Positions 35,040-46,307 of a stretch of 64,000 nucleotides of DNA are shown in pieces. The DNA is from Ceratorhiza oryzae-sativae. Lineage: Eukaryota > Basidiomycota > Agaricomycetes > Cantharellales > Ceratobasidiaceae. The position numbers and the translations under genes are program-made. The notes under the pieces are model-generated. The model saw only the letters and a program-made list of their open reading frames with translations, ran no database searches and was not told the DNA's origin. Location of the stretch: positions 620,001-684,000 of the forward strand of contig JARWMV010000246.1 in assembly GCA_030998015.1 (NCBI GenBank), written 5' to 3'. How positions within the stretch are numbered: position 1 is the first letter of the stretch; each line of letters starts with the position of its first letter.

Positions 35040-36458
35040 TCATCGGTATCCTCCCTGGTCGTATGCGACGTTCGGGCCGGGGCTGGCTGCTCTGGGACCA
35101 TACCCGCCCACCCCAGGCGCGGGCGACCGACGTCCGTATGGGTCGGCCATTCCATGGTCTTGGCTTCCGCCGTATGCGAGATTCGGCCCAGGACTCAACC
35201 GACCGCTCACCTGGGGTTGGTCATAATAGCCGCCGTATCCAACCGGAGCAGGGCTTGCTGTCCTGCCCATAGGGTCGGCGTAGGCCATGTTAGGCCCGGG
35301 GCTGGCACCCCTGCCTAGAGAATCACCGTAGGCCATGTTGGGACCAGGACTTGTTCCTCGTGCGAGTCCATCGCCATAAGCCATGTTGGGACCAGGGCTT
35401 GGGCCGCGTGCGGGTGCGTCATAGTACTGCGCACCCTCTGCAGGAACACCCCAGTTTTTGTGATCGCCGTCGTGTGAGCCAGGAGGAGACGCGTACGGAC
35501 GAGCTGTGCCGGGCGCACCGCCATAAGGGTCATAGTACTGCGGGCGGGCGCTGTAGCCTGGATCGTCCGAGTAAGGCTGGTAATGCGCGTCGGTCAAGTT
35601 CGCGGTGGAGTGAGTCGCAGACCGAGAGTCAAAGTCGTCGAGTGCACTGGTTTCGACGCCGGAGCGGCCAGTGGGACGAGCGGGAATGGGGGTCATCGCC
35701 GCAGAATCTTTATTGAGTTCTGGCCATTTGATCGCGTTGTCGTCTGTACAGGGATGGGTGAGCAAAAGCAGAACAAGGGCTACACCAGGACGTACCGCTG
35801 TCCTCAAGGTCAGAGAACCGCTTATTGGTGAACTTCCACACGATCAAGAGAATAATGATGAGCGCCGCAATGCTGCCTGTGACGGCAAGGCCGACAATAG
35901 TGCCTTTTGAGATTGATTTCGGGGTGTTGTCCGCTGCTGCAGAGGTGGTAGCTGCTGCGGTCGGTGCTCGAGTGATAACGAGGACGGTAGTCACCACATG
36001 GCCTTGGTCATTGGTAGTGACGAGCGCCGAAGACGTGGGCGGGGGTGTGGTCATGACAACTGGTGCGGACGTCGCTGGAGCCGAGGGTGGCGGAGCATTC
36101 GATGTTTGGGGGGTCGATGTCGCCGCGGGTGATGTCGGTTGATTTGAGCTGACTTGGCTGGACGACGAGCTGGTTGTCTGCTCATCCGGTTTGCTGGTAG
36201 GGGTCGTGGAGGTAGGGGTCGGCGTTGAGGTAGGGGTTGAGCTCGAGGTGGGAGTTGGGGTGCTGCTTGTCGTTTCCCTCTCCTTCTCTGTGGTGGTCTG
36301 GGATGCCCTCCCGCAGATGTGCTGCCGATGTCGATGCTCTGGCGAGGAAAGTTCCACCGCTCGAGTGCACGCCGTACTTGGCGGTGGTTTGACTGAGGAT
36401 CCGCAGCAACGAGCTGGAGCACGACGGGCGCGGCCAGCAAAAACGTCCCGAGCTTCAT
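35040..36458 (-). CDS. Mid2-like single-pass membrane protein with SPGPNMAY repeats
   Basis: Probable cell-surface protein of the wall-sensor type. Start MKLGTFLLAAPVVLQLVAA at 36458 is a clear signal peptide; a 56 nt intron joins DPQSNHRQ to HICGRASQTTTEKE. The outside part is Ser/Thr/Pro-rich (expected O-glycosylation). The membrane helix is ISKGTIVGLAVTGSIAALII followed by ILLIVWKF and the basic stop-transfer TNKRFSD. The inside part after an intron contains four or more copies of a nine-residue unit around SPGPNMAYGD (35120-35440), Tyr- and Gly-rich, ending NVAYDQGGYR, stop at 35040-35042. Function by analogy with fungal Wsc/Mid2 sensors only; no orthologue named. It diverges from the next gene over 228 bp. 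Confidence 0.78.
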
Positions 36459-36686
36459 CGCTCCCAGATACTATCGCACAGTGACAATGCTAGAGTGTTG
36501 AAAAGTAGAGTGAAAAGAAAAAACGAAAATGATTAACGATAGTAGAGGGATGCGTCGAGCAGAGCGTGGTCGTCGCCAGTTCAAAGCTAAGAACCCGCAA
36601 ACTGTCGATTTCCAATCGGGGACCCTTGACTCCGCCCCTATTTCCGAACTGCTTAGCCGCAGCCTAAATTAATCTTTTCCATCGCC

Positions 36687-37871
36687 ATGGACGACGCATT
36701 TGCTGAGCTCTTGCTCGTCGATCCCGAAGACGAGCGGCCCACGACGATAACTTCGCGTGAGGCTCGCATTGCCCGCGCGTTTGGTCAGAGCAAGCAGAGC
36801 TATGCTTCCGAGGTCGTAGCCACACCTCTTGGGGTACGTTGACATCCATTTGTATTTTTGGCCTTCTTATAGGGCTATTCTTACCTTCTAATATTCCACT
36901 AACGTGGTCCTTACCTCCTAGTAGTGGTTTCAAATCGACCATCTCCCATCCAACTCGGACGACTTGACCAAACTCGAAGCTCGCAACATCGGTGAGTGTA
37001 TTACCGGGCTTTCTTCAGTCGCTCCTAACCGCGCTTAAGCGGACAGAATGGTCTGCCCAGCGCCTCTATCTACAAAAATCCTACGGAGCAGCTCTTGAGC
37101 TTGCGCTTGAAGTCCTCGAAGCCGGTGGCGCACACCTCCCAACCGTGTCTAGCACCATACCTATCGGAACAAGTGTCACGCTAGCCAAAAACGAAGCACG
37201 CGACCGAGAAATGCTAGACGTAGCAATTCGATGCGCATCAAGCTAGGTGACGGAGAAAGAGCCGCCGGTTTGGCAAAGGCCACCCGGGACCGAGTGAGTG
37301 GCTTCTGGCCTTTATTTTCGTGAAACGGGTTCAAATAGATATTGGCCGCTAGTGGACCAATTCACCCGGACTTGCGTATACTGCTGGAGAGGCGCTGGTT
37401 TTTGCCAACGAGCCGCAAGGTTCGCTTATTCTTCCCCATTGGGTCCAGATTGTTCATGAACTTACATGCACTAGATGCTATAACAGCCCTCCTGCACGCA
37501 GTCCGTGCGAGGACACCCTCTTTCTCAATCCTCTCCCTCATCGTTCGCGCCTTGGATTCTTCGAATCCCTGCACCGAATCGCACAAAGAACTAGCATATA
37601 TTATATCTCGATATGCGGACCGGGTTAAGCCAGCCTTTGAAAAGGGTTATTCCTAGTGTCCAACACGCCAATTCCGCCCAAAACAAAATCCACGCCCGTA
37701 TCTGATACGGTTGTACGGACGCTAGGAGAAGGAGCTGGACTAGGCGAGACCGAGGTCGAGTTACTTGTTGCACTCTGTTCACAGGTGATCAAGGTGATGA
37801 GGGCGCTCCAGCAGAGAGGTCTGTTCGAAGTCTGTAGCACGGTGAATGCGCGTATGGAGATAGGAACATGA
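36687..37871 (+). CDS. Conserved-type hypothetical protein with apparent frameshift
   Basis: Unrecognised. Start MDDAFAELLLVDPEDERPT at 36687. Exons join VATPLG|WFQIDHLPSNSDD and LEARNI|EWSAQRLYLQKSYG, then ALELALEVLEAGGAH and EARDREMLDVAIRCA, a helical, TPR-like pattern. At 37234-37240 the frame breaks: the continuation IKLGDGERAAGLAKATRDR is in another frame and needs one more base. After a 45 nt intron the protein runs ILAASGPIHPDLRILLERRW and ITALLHAVRARTPSFSILSL; a further helical stretch, LGETEVELLVALCSQVIKV, up to 37871 may be its last exon or just antisense noise. Possibly a young pseudogene, or a single missing base in the assembly. Confidence 0.5.
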
Positions 37872-39506
37872 TAAGGAGCAAGGTACAACTGATTTCCGCC
37901 AGCGTGAGAACCATCCTGGTTCAACATTCAACACAATAGATGAATTACGAACGATCAGTATATTTTTTTTTCGAATGTCAACGATATAGGGTTACCTGGA
38001 GATCAACAAGTATGGTTGGTTATGTGTGCCTGGCAATCATGAGCGACAAAGCCAGCGACACCCAAGCTAGACTTAAATCTTCATATGGCGGTGAATGTGC
38101 ATAGACGTGAAGGGGTTAGGGTCAGATGGGCAGTGCCAGGGCTCTAATAACAATTCGTTGTGAGCCACTAAACGTTGTACAAAACAACTTGCATCCATGC
38201 ATCTGGACGCCAAATGTAATTACGAAGTGCTTGTGACCATGCGATACACCTGGCTTGCTAATGCAGGAGTAATATGATCTCGTTTAGCACCTCCTTCACT
38301 CGTCTTGCAATGTTGCAATCTGAAATTGGTAAACTGGTAGGTCCACGTTCTTCTCCATTCCATCGAGGTCTGACAAATGTGGCTATGTTCTTGCTGCCCA
38401 ATTGTTTATATCGACATTTTGAGTCTGCTGCCTGGTCATGTATTTGTTTTCAATGACCCAACCATTTTGTCTATGTAAGTTTATGATTGGTATGCTGTCC
38501 TTTACTGCCATATGTGGGCTTATAACATCATTTGCTCCCCATCCTCAATATGTTAAAGGCATGTACCTGGATATGATATTTTTGTTCATAGTGTGCAACC
38601 TCCCATACATCATAGCACTAGTGGCAGATTGAAGGATATTGAACAACCTGGCAGGATTGACATACCAGCACACCTGAATCCAGTGGAATTCTGGCACCTG
38701 TGGGAATACTGCCAGAACTACAGCACCAGGTTATGGAGCAGCATGTATTGTATACCAGTAAATAGACAAAGTTTGTAGCTCTTGAATGGTATATTGCAAG
38801 TTTATGTGGAACCATTGTAGTGACTGTTGCTGATCAAACAGTGCTACAGCAAATGTATTAAAAGGGGGGTCACTTTTAGGGGATTCAGCAGAATTTTGCA
38901 CTTAAGTGCTCTGAAAATGCACAAAATTCACATCTTCATATATATATCTCAAATCTTATATATACCCATTTACAAGTGTTTGAAGTGGTCCTTTACTACA
39001 AAAAAATTCATCTAACATGCATGCCCCCTGTTTAAGTACCATGTAGCTAGATTCAAGCAAAATTAGTACTATAGGTTGACTCAGGCACCTCAATATACCA
39101 TAAATGTATTATTTTATTCATCAAATGTAGCTCTGTTTGCAAGAACTGACCACAGGTGCTACTTATCTGAGCAGTTATACTGCTCTTCAGGTCTGGGTAG
39201 GTAAGCTAATGATATTGAATTGAAGTGACACCTTCCAGTGTACTGAAACAGGGTAATAAGGTGTGCTGAAGTGTTTTATACTATCAGTGATGGCCCAATC
39301 CACTCTAGCAATGCTTTACAGGATGTAGAGCAGTGATTTCAGCCATTCAAGGTGATATTACCACAGTTTCACCCTCTGAAACTTGTCTGATTGACTTATT
39401 ATTTGGTATATAGCTATTTATATACATATCAAACTTATTGCACATGTGGGAGTGGAGTTTGGACAGCTGCATTCACTAGCACATGTGGTGCTCTCAGGAG
39501 TGCATC

Positions 39507-40812
39507 TGTTACAGGTCAGGGTACACTTGAATATCTAGATCTTAAGCAAAGGTAGATATGTTAGTGTAAACTAATTGTACTCAATACTTCTTAGACCAGA
39601 GTAAGAAGGCTCAAAGTAGTTGCAATGCAATCAAGTAACACTCAAGGTAGTATTAATCTTTCTCAGTGTAAAATGACTAATTTATAGGTATATAGAACAA
39701 GACTACTATGGTCAGGCTCCCTTAGATATCTTAAATGTAGTTCAGCCCTAGTTGCTTGGACTAACTGGTACTAATCTTAATTCTAGACTTAAGCAATAGC
39801 TTATTGGATAAATGGTGGGCTGCCTAATGTGTGTACTTCCTCAGCTACAAGTACTTAGATTTCCTCTAATAGCTGGTACTTAATGTCATGCTCAATCAGG
39901 CAATATTGTATCCTTATATATCTCTGTATATAAGATACAATGAATCAGACAGTATATACCTAATATGGTACTTTATTCCTCAGTACTAGTTATATAAGAA
40001 ATCACACACAGACAAGAGAAATAGAAAGAGAAAAAGAAACCAATAACCAGTCTGGGTTGAGTAGTAAGAGGAGGTGGTCTGGAAGGGCCTCAGAGGAGGT
40101 CCCTTTATACCCTGAGGAGGGCATCCCAGAGCCAAATAGATACATGCATGCCAGTGTAATCATCAAAAGAGGGTACTACTATACTTGGGATACACCCTAG
40201 CCCAGTATAGGATAAATCAGTAAGGACAGGGTGTGGGTTGAAGGCATTGGTGCGTCTGAGACCTGCATTGCTTGTAGATTGGATTGTCGTAGTATATACG
40301 TATAGAGAACAGAGGCTACATCTCAGTGAGTCATAAAGTGAGTCAGAGAAGCTTCTGGATCAATTTGGGGGGTTCTCCTGACTCACTGAAGTCATTAGAT
40401 CTTGATTGATGGCCCAGTGGGGTCCTGGTGATCTTCAGACCATTCTGGTGCAAGGATCCAGTGGATCACAACAATCTCTGGGCAGCAGATACCACTGAAG
40501 ATTAGCTATCAATAGAGTATAGGATCACATTGATAGCATAAGTGGTTGCCAAGATATGAGCAGTGTGATCTTGTAATCAATATTTCCTGATAGGAGGAAA
40601 TATTGACACCTCTATATCTCTCTGAGATCTTATTGTAAAATCTTGGTAAAATATGTGTTGGAAATCAGGGAATTTGTAATATTTAAAGAGACACAAAATA
40701 GTACAATTTGGAGTGCATACGAATTCAAGTATTTCACAATTTAATTACAGAGGCATCAATTGAGGTTGCCAGAGCAGACTAAATTAATAGAAAATGTTAG
40801 TAATCCATAACA
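39507..40812 (-). repeat. LTR-like arm, left copy (1.3 kb)
   Basis: Near-perfect reverse complement of 46308-47610. Read on the minus strand it begins TGTTATGGATTACTAAC and ends CCTGTAACA, so it has the TG...CA ends with a TGTTA/TAACA short inverted repeat of an LTR. In this orientation it carries TATAAA, then AATAAA about 130 nt later, as expected for a U3-R promoter and polyadenylation signal; transcription would run outward (leftward). It differs from the right copy by three single-base indels (39768, 39784, 39850 region) and a cluster of substitutions at 40230-40440. No flanking 5 bp direct duplication was found. Confidence 0.8.
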
Positions 40813-40899
40813 AAGGCAATCAATGCTGAAAAATAATAACCTCCAGTTTGGAAGTGTTTAAAACTCACCACAAACATATCTGTAGGGTACCATAAAATA

Positions 40900-43559
40900 C
40901 TGTACGCGTACGAATTGTACCCACGCGGCGCTCGCGCCGTGTGACAAAAAATTGAGATTTTCGTTAACCACAAACCTTGAATCACAGCGTGACAAAAAGT
41001 AAACCCACTCACCAAATGAGACACAAGATGGCATGGAAATCAACATGATTTTGAGTCGATTTTTACGTGGTTTTGTCCTAATCCTTCAGCCTCAAGGACT
41101 GGGGAATAAAAAGACGTGGTTTCTCCTCCCGTAGTGCCATTCTCAAAGCTCTCCTGTCGCTACGTGGCATTTGACTCGTTTCCTATTCTCTTAACCGACT
41201 CAATTCTACCTTATTCACTCGTTTCCATATACCTACCCTCTCTAATATGAAATCTATTTACTCATATTTTCCCATTGTCACGCCCGAGGAAGCTGCAGAA
41301 CTCTCGTCTTGGCGATTTGCAGAGCTGAATCGGGATGCTCAATGGAGCAAAGCTCAAAAGGCCGTGGAGGACAAGGCCCGGTCTGAGCGCCAGCACCAGG
41401 GTGCCACAGAACGACAGCGCAAACGGCGGGCCCGCATCAAACAAGATGAAGTATTGCTAGGAGAGCGACATCCAGAGACTCTGAAGAAGATAAGGGTAGG
41501 TCTTATTTATTTTTGTTAAAAATCAATGCTCACGGGTTATTGTAGCCAATGAAGTTGCAGCCACCCCCTGATCCACACGCCACCAGTCCATCCACTACCG
41601 ACACCTCTCATCCACCCAATCCCACCAAGCGCCGTGCTCCTCGTACTAACTATTACGAGCCAGCTTGGTGGCAGTTGATTGACCGAGCTGCTCGTCTACA
41701 CAAGTTCTCGTCTCAAGCAATTGTTCGAGAGTTGACACTCGGCCCTAACGGCAGCCTCTTTACGTCTATTGATTGAGGCACTGTGAATGCGTGGATCAAT
41801 AAGGATCACACAGGGTGGAAACCGGCTGTGCTGGAGCGGGTTGCTCGGGTAGCAGAGGGCAGCACACCTCGAGCACCTGTCAAACCACTTGGCCGACCTC
41901 AGCTTTTGGTAAGTTTGCTACGCATATATCTTGTAATTTATGTCTTTAATTGTCTGCACTAGCCCCTGACTCTTGTGACATCTATAATCACGCTTTTGAC
42001 AGTTATGCGGGCTGCAGGGACTCTGATCACCCGTGCTGTTGCTCGGAGTGTTGTCATGGCTTTTATTAGAACAGACACCCCTGATCTTTTCGACAATCCA
42101 AAATTCAAATGCTCCGATTCCTTTGTTCGGAATGTGCTTCGTGACAAGCTGGATTGGTCTTGGCGAGCAACAACACAGGCAGCTCAAAAACTTCCCGACA
42201 ACTGGCTCCAGCAATGCATTGATTTTGCCTGTCGGCTTACGTGGAACATCACACTTAACAATGTGCCTCCTGAGCTTGTCATAAATGCTGATCAGACAGG
42301 TGTGTCGTTCCTTGGTACTGGGGATCGGACATGGGATGTCCGAGGTGCTTCACAAATTGCTGCCATTGGCAAGGGTGAGAAACGACAGTTCACCTTGATG
42401 GTGGCTGTGGCTAGCTCAGGGGATATGCTACCATTTCAGGCAATCTTCAAAGGCAAGACAAAGAATTCTCTTCCGTCTGATCGCGCTCGAGAGGATGGCG
42501 AGCTGGTTGGTTTTCAATTCACTCCGGGTGGAGAAAAACACTGGAGCACTCTAGCAACCATGAAGGAGGTAAGATTTCTATCAGTATGTGTATGCATATA
42601 ACCAACCTTACTGTCCTTCTAGTGGGTTAATAAATGTGTTGTTCCTTACACCGATCAAAAGCGCCAAGAACTCAGGTGCTTACCTACCCAGAAGGCAGTT
42701 TTGATTCTAGATTGCTGGTCGGTACACAAGGGCGAAGAGTTTTTGAGATGGATGAAAGCAAGTCACCCTCTGATCATCCTTGTGTTTGTCCCAGCTGGGT
42801 GTAAGTTTTGAATTTACTCATTTATATCTATAACTCATTTAAAACACAGGTACGTCAGTTGCACAGCCATGTGACACTCGAATCAACAGGATTTTAAAGC
42901 ATCTCATCAAGTCAGCATGTGTCGAGTACCTGTCTCAGGAAACACAGCGCCAACTTAGAAATGGGATTCCTGCATCTCATGTCAAGCTTGACACAAGTCT
43001 TGGTACACTGCGTGATGCTAGCGCTGATTGGTTAATGGAAGCATGGGTCTGGTTTCGTGATCATCCACAGGCTGTCCGAGATGCTTGGCACAACACAAAA
43101 TTTGGCGACTGGGATTTGTCATATGAAATGCTTACAAGTGCCCGATGTCGAGCGCTGGTGCACGAGCGGTTTAATGAGGACATACCCTTTAGTCTTGCTA
43201 TTTCGTCCCAGATCCCGAGCGATCCGTTGTTTGTTGAGGTTGACAGTCCCGAGTTTGATGATGATAGTGCACTTGATCCCGGCATGCTTGTCGATATTCG
43301 GGGCCGATTGCCGATAGATGTGGAGGAGGACGAAGGAAGTTATATCTATATTGGGGATGATATCTAATGTAAACACTCATTTTGGTCTGTAATAGCATAG
43401 AAGCATTTTAATAGTGTAAATTTCATAAAATAAAGAGACCGTGACAACATGGTTTTGCTCTAACCACCGCCTCCAAAGCATGACGCTTCAGCCCAGGTTT
43501 TTACCCACAACCACGGCGAAACGTGACGTGACATGTGGGTACATTTCATACGCATACAG
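40900..43559 (+). mobile_element. Pogo-like (Tc1/mariner superfamily) DNA transposon
   Basis: The left end CTGTACGCGTACGAATTGTA at 40900 and the right end, reverse complement CTGTATGCGTATGAAATGTA ending at 43559, form an imperfect terminal inverted repeat of about 28 bp; most mismatches are C/T at CpG sites. A TA dinucleotide lies immediately outside both ends (40898-40899 and 43560-43561), the target duplication of this superfamily. It encodes one DDE_1 transposase (41247-43367). Total 2660 bp. Confidence 0.85.
41247..43367 (+). pseudogene. DDE_1 superfamily transposase with one in-frame stop
   Basis: Pogo-type transposase. Start MKSIYSYFPIVTPEEAAEL; a basic region with RQRKRRARIKQDE; after a 50 nt intron a helix-turn-helix area WWQLIDRAARLHKFSSQAIV; then TGA at 41774-41776 where TSID-GTVNAWINKD should be continuous (CGA to TGA is the simplest origin). 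Catalytic core after the next intron: ELVINADQTGVSFLGT (first Asp), VLILDCWSVHKGEEFLRWM (second), PAGCTSVAQPCDTRINRILK (third), about 37 residues between second and third. The C-terminus is acidic, ending YIYIGDDI with TAA at 43365-43367. Four introns of 50-60 nt with good GT-AG ends. Apart from the stop the frame is open, so loss of function is recent. Confidence 0.85.
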
Positions 43560-43561
43560 TA

Positions 43562-45295
43562 TGCAATCTTCTCATCTCATTGCTAGTTTTACTCAAGTCT
43601 CACTCAAGTCTCACAGAAAATTATACTCATCAAGATTTCACACATTATTTCATGATAAAAAGTGCCCCTGAATGTGTGTAAGGATAGCAGTCACATGAGC
43701 CCCTTGCATTCAGAATCACAATGGCTCCTCCACAAAGGCTCCCCCTCAATAGAAATGGTGAAAGTATTTGGCATGATGAAAGGCCTCTGGGCCCTAGTTG
43801 ATTTTCTCAAGGACTCTGGCACTTTCTGCTTCCCCTGTGACTGTTCCAATAGTTAGTTTTCTGTTGTTTTTGTGCCTCCTTGTGACTGTCCTCTGTCTTT
43901 AGTACACCTTCAGGCTGTTTGACCTCTGTCCCCTGTTCCACCCTCTGTGTTCTGTGCTCTGCTCTCTCACTCATGGTGTTTCTGTTCTCTCTTGACCAGT
44001 TTGACCCTGTGTTTGTGCAAGTCTTTAAATATGTATGCCAATAAAAATAAAAATAGCAGTCACATGACCACTTATAGCTCATATATGTGTCACTATTTTG
44101 ATGTATGGTTTTTAGTCTTGTCTTTTACTATCACCAGTTGTTTTACTCAAGAAATATATTCTACATATATGCATTCTATTGCTGTGCAAAGCAATTAAGA
44201 CTATTAAGTACAATCTTATTGAGGGCAGAGCCCTTACATGAGGCCTTGCATGATTGTTTACAAACATTATGTAAGCATGTTACACTGAGAATATGCTGAA
44301 ATTCAGCACATTTGGGCCTTTGTGGCTCCTGCTCCTGCTCCTGCATGTAGAAAGTGGGCATTCTACCAGAGTTTTGGCACTTCTGCAGTATGCTGGCAGC
44401 TGGGGACTTTCCTGCAAGTTTTTGCAACTGCCAGCATGCTTGGGAGAGGCAGAAAGCACAATATACAAGGAATTGCTGCAAACAGCCTTGCAGTTGATTT
44501 TGGAAGACCCCAAAACCCACTGAAATCACTAGGTAAGTAGTATGTTAAATGTGCATAATTCAGGAGATTCTAATGGTATCTTTCTTTATGCAGAAATAAA
44601 TTTTAAATACAGATTCATTCATAAAATACATCTAGTGAATAATCAGGGGGAAGTGCACCCCTCAATACTGACCATTTAGAGCATGTATGCTGACTCTAAT
44701 TATGCAATATACTTACTAGAGGCCTTAAGATGCTATGTACCTCATATGAACAAAATCCAATCAGCAACAGATGAGAAATAACCAAAGGGGGGTTGCATTG
44801 ACCCCTATTTCCCCCAGGTGGTGACCCTAAGTAAACTAAAGGAATTGAGCAAAAGCTTATTAGGCCAAAGTGATGAGGGCACTTGAAAACCCCACTTACA
44901 CAATATCTCATTTGTAGCCACCTTGGATGTATGTGAACTGACGTACTGCACCAGGCCTTCAGCACATAGTCTCTCCCAGGCAAATACCTGAGTCCACAGT
45001 TAATTTACAGAGCCTGGATATACAGTAGACAAGTGATATATGTTTTTAAAGCATTTAGAGTAACATGTACTCATAGAAATTTGCTAGAAATGGCTCAGTA
45101 ATGCTGTAGGGGTGAAGTAGCATGATTTCAGCCCCTGTTGGGCATTCCCACCCTTGTTTCACATGGTTGCCATGATCAGAAAGCTTTGATTTTTGTATTT
45201 AAGCTACTGAAAGACGTATATAGCCAGCACATACAAGGGAACAACTTTTGCATAGCTAGATTCCTTAGTGTCACTGGCAGATTTCAGGGGTAATG
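43562..45295. other. Transposon-nest filler without recognised gene
   Basis: Low-GC sequence between the pogo element and the solo LTR. Short frames only. At 44293-44420 a repeated CTCCTGCTCCTGCTCC tract lies between small inverted repeats (GCTGAAATTCAGC at about 44295; ATGCTGGCAG and CTGCCAGCAT at about 44390-44437), similar to the motif set near 46150. Confidence 0.3.
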
Positions 45296-45819
45296 TGTCA
45301 TGGCCTAGACTGTGAGCACAAATTTATTTCAATTTTACACAATTTTATCTTTACCTCTATTTTCTGCTTTTTGGACAAGTCCTGTCTATTCAGATATATG
45401 TGTAGGATTACTGGCTGAGTTATGTGACCTTGTTGTTGTTGACCATTGTTGATGTATTCTGGAATATTCTGTTGACATGGCACCACCTTGCACATTGTAC
45501 AATTTTACCCTAGCTTCTTATTTCACATGTACTGCCTCAATCTTGAATATATAAGGGAGAGTCTGAGAGCCTTAAGCCTCAGGACTTGACCTCCTGCCAA
45601 TATCCCCTCTACCTGTGTGGTCACCAAGCCTAGCAGTATTTGCCCAGTCCTCTTTAGGACAAGTGCACCTCTCATATCCTCCTGCATGTTGTTGCACCCA
45701 ATCCCCTCACTGTGTGTCTCTTCTAGACATTGTGGTTTGACCTTTGGCTGTCATAGCCCATAGGTCTGCCTTTGCCTTGCAAGTGTTAGGCCTTGCTGTT
45801 CAGGTTGTCAGCTCTAACA
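45296..45819 (+). repeat. Probable solo LTR
   Basis: Begins TGTCATGGCCTAGACTG and ends GCTCTAACA, giving TG...CA ends. The five bases before (TAATG) and after (TAGTG) match at four of five positions, consistent with a mutated target duplication. A TATATAAGGGA box lies near 45548. No internal retroelement genes are adjacent. Its sequence differs from the 1.3 kb arms, so it is another family. Confidence 0.5.
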
Positions 45820-46098
45820 TAGTGACCCCTGAGACATTGTATCCCCATTTCTGATGGAGAGAAATTTTATTATGCAATGATATGTACATACTCTGAGAGC
45901 TAAGATTTCTCTCTATTTTATGGTATAGCTTGTATGAGTGTGTGGTGGGTTCTCAGGTTGGCCATTTTTCCTATTATGACACAATTTCACATAGTTAAGT
46001 CTTTTGCCTTACAATTCACTCAGTTCCTCACTTAAAAATACACAAAAAATATCTTTGGAAAGCACAAGAGCATGCAGAAATAATGAGCCTTTAAATGC

Positions 46099-46139
46099 CA
46101 AAATATGCCAAAATTCAGGCAGGATTTTGGCATATTTTG
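46099..46139. repeat. Perfect 16 bp hairpin
   Basis: CAAAATATGCCAAAAT at 46099-46114 is the exact reverse complement of 46124-46139, with a 9 nt loop. It is followed by CTCCCACTCCTGCTCCCAC, echoing the CTCCTGCTCC tract at 44330. Likely a fragment of a small inverted-repeat element within the transposon nest. Confidence 0.55.
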
Positions 46140-46307
46140 TGAGTTCTTGCTCCCACTCCTGCTCCCACAATGCCAAAAATGCAGGAGCTGGAGCCAAAAA
46201 AAATTCTGAAATTTCCCCATGTGGGATTTCAGTGTGACAGCTCTACCATTATGTAAGTTGCTCTTAGGGTTATTGTGGCTCCAGATCTTATAAAGCTGTG
46301 CAAGGTC

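Noticed and set aside
36051..36458. 135-codon Arg/Pro-rich protein following the MKLGTFLL signal peptide without splicing
   Set aside because: A 56 nt intron after NHRQ gives the Ser/Thr-rich frame that leads into the membrane helix, a far better protein.
46099..46139. CRISPR-like repeat
   Set aside because: A single hairpin without repeat-spacer periodicity, in a eukaryotic genome.
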